Positions 32,933 through 40,780 of a stretch of DNA of 61,489 bases are shown here, one piece after another. The stretch covers positions 1 to 61,489 of the forward strand of contig NZ_QGGO01000004.1 of NCBI RefSeq assembly GCF_003148625.1, in the 5' to 3' direction. The first letter of the stretch is position 1, and each line of letters opens with the position of its first letter. This DNA is from Arcicella aurantiaca. Lineage in GTDB: Bacteria; Bacteroidota; Bacteroidia; Cytophagales; Spirosomataceae. Position numbers and translations under genes: made by a program. Below the pieces are notes generated by a model, which was given only the letters and a program-made list of their open reading frames with translations, was not told the DNA's origin and did no database searches.

Positions 32933-34519
32933 TTATCCTTTTCGAGCAGCCAATTTATGGTCTGAAACAGGCGTATGATTTTCGTGACCAATGATAGTTA
33001 CTTTACCACCAGTAGCCGCATAATCATGCTCAAAATGGTGTAAATTTTCCATCACAGAGTGGTCAATCATACGTGTATTTTTTAGGTCGATGGTTACGTT
33101 AAATCCTGGAGGAATAGCCTCCAATTTGCTTTTAATGCCCATATAGTTACTAAAAACTGCCGATTTATCAATTTCTACTAAATATTCATCATCCGTAAAT
33201 GAAACTTCCGTAGGCGTAACAAAAAGCGTTTTTAATAAATCCCAATCAACAATATTAATCAAGATTTGTAAGACAATACCTGCGGCAATACCAACCAATA
33301 AATCTTCATAAAGTGTAAAGAAAATTGTCACTAAAAATATAGCTAATTGTTCCTTACCGATTTTGAAGGTCTGTATAAATTCTCTTGGGTGAGCCAACTT
33401 AATACCAACCGTAATCAACATGGCTGCCAAAGCAGTATTTGGAATCAATTCGATAAGATGAGAAGCCAATAATAAGAATACCAAAATGAAAAATCCGTGG
33501 AAGAAATTTGCCCAACGAGTTTTAGCTCCATTCCCCACATTTGACGAACTACGAGCAACTTCTGAAATCATTGGTAAACCTCCTAAAATAGCCGCTAAAG
33601 TATTTCCAATTCCTACCGCAATAAGGTCTTTATTTGTATCAGATTTACGACGATATGGGTCTAACATATCAATAGCTTTTACGGTCAATAATGATTCTAA
33701 TGTTCCAACTAAGGCAAACATAATTACATATTTCACAAAAACACCCGTTTGAGCAAATCCAGAAAAATCAACGTTTACTTTTACATTATCCAATAAATTT
33801 CCGATATGAACAAGGGCATAAGCAGGTTCTGTTGTTTGGAAATCCATCATTAATTCGGCAGGAATGGCAATCAATAACACTACCAAAGGAGCAGGAATTT
33901 TCTTGATTAATGGATTTTTGATAAAAGGCCAACCCAACATAATGGCTAAACTTATCACGCCAATTAATGTAGCTTTTGGGTCGAGATGCAATAAAAACTC
34001 TGGAATAGACGCCAATAATCCGAATGGACCTTTTCCTTTAGTCATGGCTGGATTTACGTCTAATAATACAGGAATTTGTTTGGCAATAATGATTAAACCA
34101 ATAGCTGCCAACATTCCGTGAATAGCTGAAAGCGGGAAGAAATCGGCTAATTTACCCAATTTGAAAACCCCAAAAAGGATTTGGACAATTCCTGCAACCA
34201 CCATTGCTCCTAAAGCTAAGTGCCAGCCTGTTTCGCCACCGCCAAATTCAGATACTGCCCCTGCTACAATGACTATTAAACCTGCCGCTGGGCCTTTTAT
34301 CGTTAAGCGAGAACCCGAAAGTAAACTCACCACAATACCACCAATGATAGCCGTGATAAGTCCCATAATTGGCGGGAATTCTGATGCTTTGGCAATACCC
34401 AAACTCAAAGGCAATGCTAATAAAAATACAATAAAGCCAGAAATGGCATCTGTCGAGAAATTCTCTTTAAGCCCTTCGATACCATCTTTAGGCAATGTTA
34501 ATTTATTTTTAATTTCCAT
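32933..34519 (-). CDS. SulP family anion (probably bicarbonate) transporter, second copy
   Basis: 528 residues with the SulP layout: FIVFLLALPLSLGIAKAS near residue 30, IKGPAAGLIVIVAGAV, LESLLTVKAIDMLDP and GNTLAAILGGLPMISEVARSSSNV, followed by a STAS-like C-terminal domain (about 435–515; FNVTIDLKNTRMIDHSVM). It is clearly related to the SulP at 23097–24668 but well diverged. It is the last gene of the dabA–dabB–DUF2490–SulP run (47 bp after the DUF2490 gene), which points to bicarbonate as substrate. The C-terminus is unusually histidine-rich (GHENHTPVSDHKL). Confidence 0.92.
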   Translation of the reverse strand: MEIKNKLTLPKDGIEGLKENFSTDAISGFIVFLLALPLSLGIAKASEFPPIMGLITAIIGGIVVSLLSGSRLTIKGPAAGLIVIVAGAVSEFGGGETGWHLALGAMVVAGIVQILFGVFKLGKLADFFPLSAIHGMLAAIGLIIIAKQIPVLLDVNPAMTKGKGPFGLLASIPEFLLHLDPKATLIGVISLAIMLGWPFIKNPLIKKIPAPLVVLLIAIPAELMMDFQTTEPAYALVHIGNLLDNVKVNVDFSGFAQTGVFVKYVIMFALVGTLESLLTVKAIDMLDPYRRKSDTNKDLIAVGIGNTLAAILGGLPMISEVARSSSNVGNGAKTRWANFFHGFFILVFLLLASHLIELIPNTALAAMLITVGIKLAHPREFIQTFKIGKEQLAIFLVTIFFTLYEDLLVGIAAGIVLQILINIVDWDLLKTLFVTPTEVSFTDDEYLVEIDKSAVFSNYMGIKSKLEAIPPGFNVTIDLKNTRMIDHSVMENLHHFEHDYAATGGKVTIIGHENHTPVSDHKLAARKG

Positions 34520-34566
34520 GAATGTTGTTTGTTTAATATTCTATTTTGTGACTGAATTTCAATGAC

Positions 34567-35358
34567 TTACTTCTTGGCAAATGAAAAATTGGTATAATAA
34601 GATAATCTAACCGTTGGGTTACTTTCTTCAATAGTATCAGTGAAATTCCAAACGTTTTGATGAATGTAACTCAACTGAATTTGATGATGCGGATTGATGT
34701 TGTACCCAAAACCTGCAATAATTCTATTCTGATTCATAAAAGTTGCTCCAACGTCTGAATCTGCATTGGGTGTTGACTTAATTGAACCCAAATTGAAAAA
34801 TGCTTCGTCGCCCAAAATCCCGAATAATTTGGTGGCTTTCTTCTCATCTTTTATCAAAGGATAATTCAATAAAAGCATATAACGAAAACGGTTTCTGTAC
34901 GCATAGCGGTCGATTGCATAGCTACCATCTGCTTCTTTTACGGCAATTCCTACGTATCTATTTTCATCTCTCAATCGGTTCGTAATTTTCAAATCTCCAA
35001 ACTGATGCGTAAACTGTGCTTGTAACCAAATATGATTTTCAGGAATGGTTGTTTTATTAATAGCAGGGCTTCCATACACATAAGTTGCATAATGCGAATA
35101 CCCTAAACTTCCAACCAAATGCTTCGTAAGCTGATAATCTATGGATGGACGAATGAAATATTGTTGTTTTTCACTGAATCCATTGGCAAATCTGGCAACT
35201 CCTTCAAGGGTGAATGACAACTTTTTAGTTAGCATATTTTTACCGAAATAATGTAACCAAATGTCATTATTTTGACTTGACGTTTGCGTATAGGTTTTTG
35301 ATGATATCGTTAACGCTAATACGCTGATAATTAAAAACTTATTTATGTGAGTTTGCAT
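34567..35358 (-). CDS. DUF2490 outer-membrane beta-barrel protein
   Basis: 263 residues from the ATG at 35356–35358, which opens directly on a signal peptide (HINKFLIISVLALTISSKTYTQ). The frame extends 11 codons further to 35391, but that stretch comes from the dispersed repeat (copy B) and would spoil the signal peptide. The body is a DUF2490 barrel: NDIWLHYFGKNMLTKKLSFTLE, RPSIDYQLTKHLVGSLGYSH, RLRDENRYVG and a final SYYTNFSF-type strand. DUF2490 proteins are outer-membrane proteins of unknown role. Its place between dabB and SulP suggests an outer-membrane step for inorganic-carbon uptake; inference. Confidence 0.85.
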   Translation of the reverse strand: MQTHINKFLIISVLALTISSKTYTQTSSQNNDIWLHYFGKNMLTKKLSFTLEGVARFANGFSEKQQYFIRPSIDYQLTKHLVGSLGYSHYATYVYGSPAINKTTIPENHIWLQAQFTHQFGDLKITNRLRDENRYVGIAVKEADGSYAIDRYAYRNRFRYMLLLNYPLIKDEKKATKLFGILGDEAFFNLGSIKSTPNADSDVGATFMNQNRIIAGFGYNINPHHQIQLSYIHQNVWNFTDTIEESNPTVRLSYYTNFSFAKK

Positions 35359-35374
35359 GAATTTTTGATTTTTT

Positions 35375-35485
35375 GTAGGAGCATATCGCATATCATTGCT
35401 ATCAACTTAAGAAATTTATCCCCTAACGCTGGCAGGATTTTGAACTCTGACAGCGTTGAAACTGGAACTATCTAAATTTTTGATA
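35375..35485. repeat. Dispersed repeat element, copy B (inverted relative to copy A)
   Basis: Reverse-complement copy of the 32671–32831 element: GTAGGAGCATATCGCATAT, TCAACTTAAGAAATTTATCC, CTAACGCTGGCA and GACAGCGTTGAAACTGGAA all match with scattered changes. It occupies the dabB–DUF2490 spacer. The two copies bracket the DUF2490 and SulP genes. Confidence 0.75.
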
Positions 35486-35505
35486 TGCAAAACCTCCCTT
35501 ATTTT

Positions 35506-37377
35506 TTAACTACTTCTATACGCTACCTCATGCTGAGATTTTGTATGTGGTCCAATAAATACTCTTGCGTAAATTCTGATAATTGCCAAACCGTCGATAA
35601 TTAGGCTCAAAGAAACAAATGAGGCTAAGACGATTTGATTTTCATGAATATGTGTAAATATTAAATCTTCGCCCACAAATGTTGGCGTAATTGGGAAGCC
35701 CGAAATACCCAAACAGGCTAATAAAAACAAGAAAGCTAATTTTGGGTGTTTGTATGAATGTCCATGAAATTGGTCTAAGTCAATGGTGTTTTCATGCGAT
35801 TTTAGTTTTCGTAAACAGAAAAAGCCAAAAGCACCTGCCACCACAACGCCACTCAAATACAAATAGACTTGATTGAAAGTGAATAACTCATTGAACGAAA
35901 CCGCCAAAGCAATCCAAAAGTGATTCATCACCACTAAAACCCAACTCATCGTGGCACGTCTTCTTTCTGTAAACGCCTTCAAAACCATGATTAAACCAAT
36001 AGTTGCAAAAGTGACAGGCAAATACGCTTGAATAGTTGGTGAAATTAATTCTTTATGATGCACACAGAAAAGCCCCACGCCATACACAACCGAGAAGAAT
36101 ATCAAAACCCGACGGAGTGTCATGAAATTGAGTTTATTGCCTCCCCATTTCAAAGGATTCCACAATAAGCGATACATAAAAGAATCTAAATTCCATTCTT
36201 TGGTACACAAAATGTAAAAAGTGTTTTGCAATTTTTTCGAGAAAATAGATACTTCAACTGAGCTTTCATGCGGTGAAAAATTATAGAATTGTTCACGAAT
36301 CAAATAACTCGCCACCGACGGAGAAACCAATAATTGGTATGTTCTTAGAAAGGCATTTCCTGCAAAATGAAAAAGAGCTAAATTTTCAAACCCAAGAGCG
36401 ACTTCTATAAAAATTAAACCAATTTGAGAAATCGAAGCATAGGCAATTTGACTTTTCACAGATGACTGTACACGAGCAATACCCGTTGTAATAATTGCCG
36501 TAGATAAACCCAAAAGTCCGATAAGAATTCTTACAGAAGTTTGTTGTTCCCAAAAAGAGAAGGTTCTCATCAATAAAAACACGCCTAAATGCACCGACAA
36601 CGAACCATAGAAAATAGCTGTTGAAGGCGTTGGACCTTCCATTGCTCTTGGCAACCAAGAAGAAAATGGTAATTGTGCCGATTTGGCAGCGGCAGTTATC
36701 AAAATCATTAACGAAATGAAAACACCTATAAACGAATGACTTTGTAAGTGTTCGTGGACTAATTCAAAATTATTCAATTTCAAAAAAGTGATGTTTTCGT
36801 GCCATAAATGATGGCTCATCCACATAGCTAAAATCAAACCTACGTCGCCAATTCGGTATATTGAGAATACTTTCACCGCATTTTTAACGGGCAAATAACG
36901 CTCACGATAAAAAGCAATTAATAAGAATGAAGACAAACCTAAAACTTCCCAACCGATGAAAAGCGTTTCGAGATTTCCTGAGAAAATCGCTACGTTATAA
37001 CCCACATAGAAAAATAAAATGGTATTATAAAAACGCTTATAGCCAGCTTCACGGTGAAGATAATAACGGCTGTAAATAGTTACCATGAAAGTCAATAACG
37101 CTCCAACCAGAAGATAAACTATCGTGATTTTATCTAAATATAAATCCACAAAAAAGTCATATCCTGTTGTTCTGAAAACGTCAATATCTTTCACATTTAG
37201 CGTTGGACAACCTTTTATAAACCACGAAATGGCAAAAAGAATAGCACTCACTAAATGTAAACCAACCGTTCCAAATGCCACAGACGAAATAAAAGTCTCT
37301 TTTTTATCAGGAATTAATAAGCTTATTAAAAACCCGAAAACTGGCAATAATATAAAATAATTAAGTAATTGAGTCAT
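35506..37377 (-). CDS. dabB: DabB: proton-conducting membrane subunit of the DAB inorganic-carbon pump
   Basis: 623 residues, about 14–16 membrane segments, related to the NuoL/MrpA proton-channel family. Family features are FIGWEVLGLSSFLLIAFYRER (Glu in the key helix; split around residue 140–160) and AKSAQLPFSSWLPRAMEGPT near residue 235. No other complex I or Mrp gene is nearby, and dabA follows immediately upstream (11-bp spacer), so this is the DabB partner rather than NuoL. DabB supplies the cation gradient coupling that makes DabA take up CO2/bicarbonate in one direction. Membrane-embedded in the inner membrane. Confidence 0.88.
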   Translation of the reverse strand: MTQLLNYFILLPVFGFLISLLIPDKKETFISSVAFGTVGLHLVSAILFAISWFIKGCPTLNVKDIDVFRTTGYDFFVDLYLDKITIVYLLVGALLTFMVTIYSRYYLHREAGYKRFYNTILFFYVGYNVAIFSGNLETLFIGWEVLGLSSFLLIAFYRERYLPVKNAVKVFSIYRIGDVGLILAMWMSHHLWHENITFLKLNNFELVHEHLQSHSFIGVFISLMILITAAAKSAQLPFSSWLPRAMEGPTPSTAIFYGSLSVHLGVFLLMRTFSFWEQQTSVRILIGLLGLSTAIITTGIARVQSSVKSQIAYASISQIGLIFIEVALGFENLALFHFAGNAFLRTYQLLVSPSVASYLIREQFYNFSPHESSVEVSIFSKKLQNTFYILCTKEWNLDSFMYRLLWNPLKWGGNKLNFMTLRRVLIFFSVVYGVGLFCVHHKELISPTIQAYLPVTFATIGLIMVLKAFTERRRATMSWVLVVMNHFWIALAVSFNELFTFNQVYLYLSGVVVAGAFGFFCLRKLKSHENTIDLDQFHGHSYKHPKLAFLFLLACLGISGFPITPTFVGEDLIFTHIHENQIVLASFVSLSLIIDGLAIIRIYARVFIGPHTKSQHEVAYRSS

Positions 37378-37388
37378 GAAATTAATGT

Positions 37389-39914
37389 TTATGCACCAAT
37401 GAGATAAACTGGGAAATTATCCTGTGTTGATTCCAATAAAGGCGTGATGTCTGAAATCTTTTGTAAGTCTTTCGTCAAAGGATTGTAGGGTACAAATTCC
37501 CCTTTTTGGAAAGAAAACAACTCTTTTGTCTCAGGATTTACCACTACCAAATTCACCCATTCATTGATAAACCATTCGTAAGTTGCGTACAAACGCTTGA
37601 TGGTATCCAAAACCACATCAGGGAAATGTTCAACGATAAAAAGGATTCTCACAGGGTCATGCACTTCAATCATTTGGCTTGGTAATCCCGGTCTTAAATC
37701 TCCATCAATTCCGTTGGCAACACCAATCAAACCCATTACGTTATGTGGCAATTTTGTTCCTGCTCCCAACTTCTGATTATCCACTCTTGAGAAATAATAT
37801 TCCAAATTGATACCTCCGCAAACTGGAGCGGCGGCTTTCATGATATTGAAAAGGTATTTTCCTTCTGGGTCGATAGAATAATCGTAAGAATTAAGGAACG
37901 AACGCCTATCCAAGAATAAGCCTTTGGTCAAATTTCTACGACCCACAATACACAAAGCATTGGTAGCATGATTTAATTCTGGACGTGGTTCAAACAAGGA
38001 AACTGAACGAATTTTGATTTTCTCATGAATCATCGCAGGAGTCAAATTCGTAGCAATTGACTCAAATCTTCTTGAACGCTCTTTGGCATTATAGTCCAAT
38101 GATTTTTCAAAAATTTTCTCGTATTTCAAATGATTCGCATAATTGGCTTCTGAAAGCAATTTTTCATCAAAAAAGGCAACTTCATCACGAGTGGTATCGT
38201 GCAATGCTCCCACAAATTGTGTTGTGTCAGGAATGTCAATACCTCTTTCTCTCAGCATAGTTCTCACTTCTGGTTTATTTGCCATTTCGCTCAATACACG
38301 TGCATTGGCAGAACCCGCACGTCCACAACAAGCACCACAATCATACGCCGCAAAGTGAGGATTATTGACACTACTTGCCCCATGACCAACCACATAAACA
38401 ATAGGAGCAAAATCTTTGACCAATCCAATACTTTTCAAAGTACCTTCTACACGGTCAACCATTTCGTTGATTTCAAAACCTACTTGTAAACCGTTTTCTT
38501 CTTGCTCATGATGTGTATGTTGTACCGTCAAGCCAGCGTGTTTGTCCATGTGTTTGAAGGACGAAGATGTTGCTGGACTCATAGATGGACGGAAAATACT
38601 ACCAAATAGTTTGACAGCCGACCAAAAACCTAAAGTCTGTGAAATCAACCAACCACTATAAAATGAATGAGAATGTTTAGAAAAGTGAAGGTCTTTTTTA
38701 AGTTTAACACCTTTAAATGCAACCTCATTTTTCTCTTTCACCAAATATTTAGGCGTTACAGGAGCTGGACAAACTTTTGTATAGAATTGACCTCCTTCTG
38801 GTTGAAAGAAAAATTCAACACCAAAGAAACCCGGTGTTCCAAAAGTCTCGCAAGAAGTATCAAACTGTTCCAAATATCGACGAATTGAACACTCTCTATC
38901 ATCAATACAAAACATTGCCTGAAAAGTAAGCTCGTGAGCAGGTTTACTTGTAGCGTTCTTTAGCTTAATTCCTGCTAAAACTTCATCATAATAAGTCCAT
39001 TCAAAAGCTTCTTGCCAAATTTTCAAGACTTTATGAACTTCAGTTTCTTCAACGTCTGCAAATAAATCAATTGGTTTATCACTCAAATTTTGAGATAAAG
39101 GCGACCAATTATTTCCACAATGAAAATCTATGGCGTCAATTTCAAGCAATAACTCAAACGTGATAGCATCTTGCAATGAAATTTTACGAGAATCCAAAAG
39201 CGTTTCTGGAAAATCTTCCACCGCAGAAACCATCCCAGACCAACCTTGATGAGCAAATTGTTGGTCGTATAAATATTGCGTATAGAGAGATTCGTCTCCT
39301 ACCAAAATTTGGAGTAAATCTTTAATTCTACAATCCGTTTTTAACAATAAATCTTTGGCTCTTTTTCCTCTAAAATAACTCGAATAGCTATTTCTCTCCA
39401 TTTCTTTGAGAGAATCTAAAAAGCCTTTATCTTTTTCTGGAAAACCCCAAATAGCAATTCCTTGGTCAAGAAAACCACAGATTATTCTAAAAAGCGTTGG
39501 ATGCACCATTGAATCCAAATCTATTTGATAAGACTTTTTCCAATTGGCTCTTAAATTCCCAATTCTTGGTAAAAAATTGGCTTCATAGGTTTCTGAAACC
39601 AATTTATTTTTCCAATTTTTGACATTACTTGCCCCAAATTTTTCTAATAAAATTTTATCAAGAACATCCTCTCTGATACGCCCTTGTGCATATAATGCTC
39701 TGTATTCATCCAACGATAAAGACACATTATACCCAAAAATTTCAGATGCTCTTCTTATGCCTTCAAAGAATTTCATATCTTGAAAAGCATGGAGTGTATT
39801 ATGATGAACAAAGTCTTTTAAAGGATTTTGAGCAGGCAAAAAATGCTTTAACTCATGAATCACTTCTTTTTCATCAAACACGTGTTTGTTGTGAGATACC
39901 GTTTTTGTACTCAT
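37389..39914 (-). CDS. dabA: DabA (DUF2309/UPF0753), zinc-dependent inorganic-carbon uptake subunit
   Basis: 841 residues, cytoplasmic peripheral protein bound to DabB. The four residues expected at the beta-carbonic-anhydrase-like zinc site are visible: FCIDDRE (Cys336, Asp338), VVGHGASS (His511) and YDCGACCGR (Cys526). The opening HELKHFLPAQNPLKDFVHHN is also characteristic. DabAB is an energy-coupled system that hydrates CO2 to bicarbonate in the cytosol; it is known from chemoautotrophs and some heterotrophs. First of four co-directional genes (dabA, dabB, DUF2490, SulP). All key residues are intact, so it should be functional. Confidence 0.93.
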   Translation of the reverse strand: MSTKTVSHNKHVFDEKEVIHELKHFLPAQNPLKDFVHHNTLHAFQDMKFFEGIRRASEIFGYNVSLSLDEYRALYAQGRIREDVLDKILLEKFGASNVKNWKNKLVSETYEANFLPRIGNLRANWKKSYQIDLDSMVHPTLFRIICGFLDQGIAIWGFPEKDKGFLDSLKEMERNSYSSYFRGKRAKDLLLKTDCRIKDLLQILVGDESLYTQYLYDQQFAHQGWSGMVSAVEDFPETLLDSRKISLQDAITFELLLEIDAIDFHCGNNWSPLSQNLSDKPIDLFADVEETEVHKVLKIWQEAFEWTYYDEVLAGIKLKNATSKPAHELTFQAMFCIDDRECSIRRYLEQFDTSCETFGTPGFFGVEFFFQPEGGQFYTKVCPAPVTPKYLVKEKNEVAFKGVKLKKDLHFSKHSHSFYSGWLISQTLGFWSAVKLFGSIFRPSMSPATSSSFKHMDKHAGLTVQHTHHEQEENGLQVGFEINEMVDRVEGTLKSIGLVKDFAPIVYVVGHGASSVNNPHFAAYDCGACCGRAGSANARVLSEMANKPEVRTMLRERGIDIPDTTQFVGALHDTTRDEVAFFDEKLLSEANYANHLKYEKIFEKSLDYNAKERSRRFESIATNLTPAMIHEKIKIRSVSLFEPRPELNHATNALCIVGRRNLTKGLFLDRRSFLNSYDYSIDPEGKYLFNIMKAAAPVCGGINLEYYFSRVDNQKLGAGTKLPHNVMGLIGVANGIDGDLRPGLPSQMIEVHDPVRILFIVEHFPDVVLDTIKRLYATYEWFINEWVNLVVVNPETKELFSFQKGEFVPYNPLTKDLQKISDITPLLESTQDNFPVYLIGA

Positions 39915-39963
39915 TGAAAATCAGCAGTTTAGAAATTAACCACAATTATTTTCGCAAACGGTT

Positions 39964-39996
39964 TTTAGCCTTATAATGTGGTTATAAGTGGCTAAA
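39964..39996. promoter_or_regulatory. Hairpin between the small exported protein gene and dabA
   Basis: TTTAGCC (39964–39970) pairs with GGCTAAA (39990–39996), and CTTATAA (39970–39976) with TTATAAG (39982–39988), around a 5-base loop, 50 bp upstream of dabA. It could be a leader hairpin, an attenuator or an operator. Confidence 0.5.
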
Positions 39997-40067
39997 CACC
40001 AAATGAAAATAACGAGAAAAGTGCTTCAACTCTTATGAATTGAAGAATAGCAAGAAATCGAGAAAAA

Positions 40068-40418
40068 TTAGCAGTGTAATTTAAGCGAGCAGTAAAGGAT
40101 AAAACGCTTTACGGAATGATTGGAAAAGGAATAAGAATATAAATGTGTGTTGGTATGTTCATCAAAAATAACAACATTTTTTGTCGTTAAAATATGTACG
40201 TAGTCATCATCATCCGAGTCGTCCGAATCTTCTTCAAGGTCAAAGTCTTCATCAGGAAATGTATCATCAACAAAAGTGCTTAACGTAGTTGGGTGATGAT
40301 TTTCGTTGACAACAACAGTCTTTTTTTCTGAAAAATTATTCGACAAATTCTTCGCTATTCCATTATTAATCAATAATAATGAGATAAGCAAAACGAATAT
40401 GTTTCTAAATTTATTCAT
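40068..40418 (-). CDS. Small exported acidic protein, unknown (3 of 3)
   Basis: 116 residues: signal peptide (NIFVLLISLLLINNGIAK), a very acidic middle (FPDEDFDLEEDSDDSDDDDYV) and a Tyr/Ser/His-rich tail ending CSLKLHC. The DDxDDDDYV core closely resembles DDIDDDYLV of the small protein at 25156–25512. It lies 153 bp upstream of dabA in the same direction, with a hairpin between, and carries its own promoter box. It is probably periplasmic or outer-membrane facing. Function unknown; recurrence next to carbon and metal transport blocks suggests an accessory or sensor role. Confidence 0.7.
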   Translation of the reverse strand: MNKFRNIFVLLISLLLINNGIAKNLSNNFSEKKTVVVNENHHPTTLSTFVDDTFPDEDFDLEEDSDDSDDDDYVHILTTKNVVIFDEHTNTHLYSYSFSNHSVKRFILYCSLKLHC

Positions 40419-40491
40419 TCAAAAAAGCCAAATTTAATACTCAGCCGATAATTTATTGTACTATTTAAAGAATGTTGATATTTTTCTAATA

Positions 40492-40499
40492 CAAAGATA
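40492..40499 (-). promoter_or_regulatory. Candidate -7 box (TATCTTTG, minus strand) for the small protein/dab block
   Basis: CAAAGATA on the plus strand is an exact TAnnTTTG match, 73 bp before the small protein start at 40418. Confidence 0.6.
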
Positions 40500-40622
40500 T
40501 AATTTTTTTGAGAAACAGAATCCTTTTTAACATTTTTTTCAATTCTACTATTGAGTTTACAGTTTTTAAGTCCTTCAATATTTAGGTTATTTTACATCAT
40601 CAGTCAATAAACCTATCGAATT

Positions 40623-40712
40623 ATGAAACAAACGATTACTCTTCTGTTAATAGTATCGTCGTATTGTCAAGGACAAATAAATGGTAATGCTTCTATCATT
40701 TCAGGTGGATGA
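40623..40712 (+). pseudogene. Possible remnant of an exported-protein gene (29 codons)
   Basis: An ATG opens MKQTITLLLIVSSYCQGQ, a good signal-peptide start, then stops after NGNASIISGG. No continuation in other frames was evident before the next gene's end. It looks like the 5' end of a lost secreted-protein gene; a real small peptide is possible but unlikely. Confidence 0.35.
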
Positions 40713-40780
40713 TGCAGGATTTCAAAGCTATCTTTTAAAATGGAGTATTTTGAGGATTTCCCATTAAAATTTATCTCCAT

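Larger units (their letters stand above)
40419..40780. other. 362-bp intergenic region
   Basis: Holds the minus-strand promoter box at 40492–40499 and the 29-codon remnant at 40623–40712; a second TAAATTTG (40429–40436, minus) lies too close to the ATG to be a normal promoter. Confidence 0.55.

Noticed and set aside
34161-34565. 134-codon plus-strand ORF over the second SulP start
   Set aside because: Antisense shadow of conserved transporter sequence; no family resemblance and no promoter.
35359-35391. N-terminal extension of the DUF2490 protein (11 codons)
   Set aside because: Encoded by the dispersed repeat and would bury the signal peptide; the ATG at 35356–35358 is a better start.
35506-37377. 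NADH-quinone oxidoreductase subunit L (NuoL)
   Set aside because: No other complex I or Mrp gene nearby; 11 bp from dabA, so DabB fits better.
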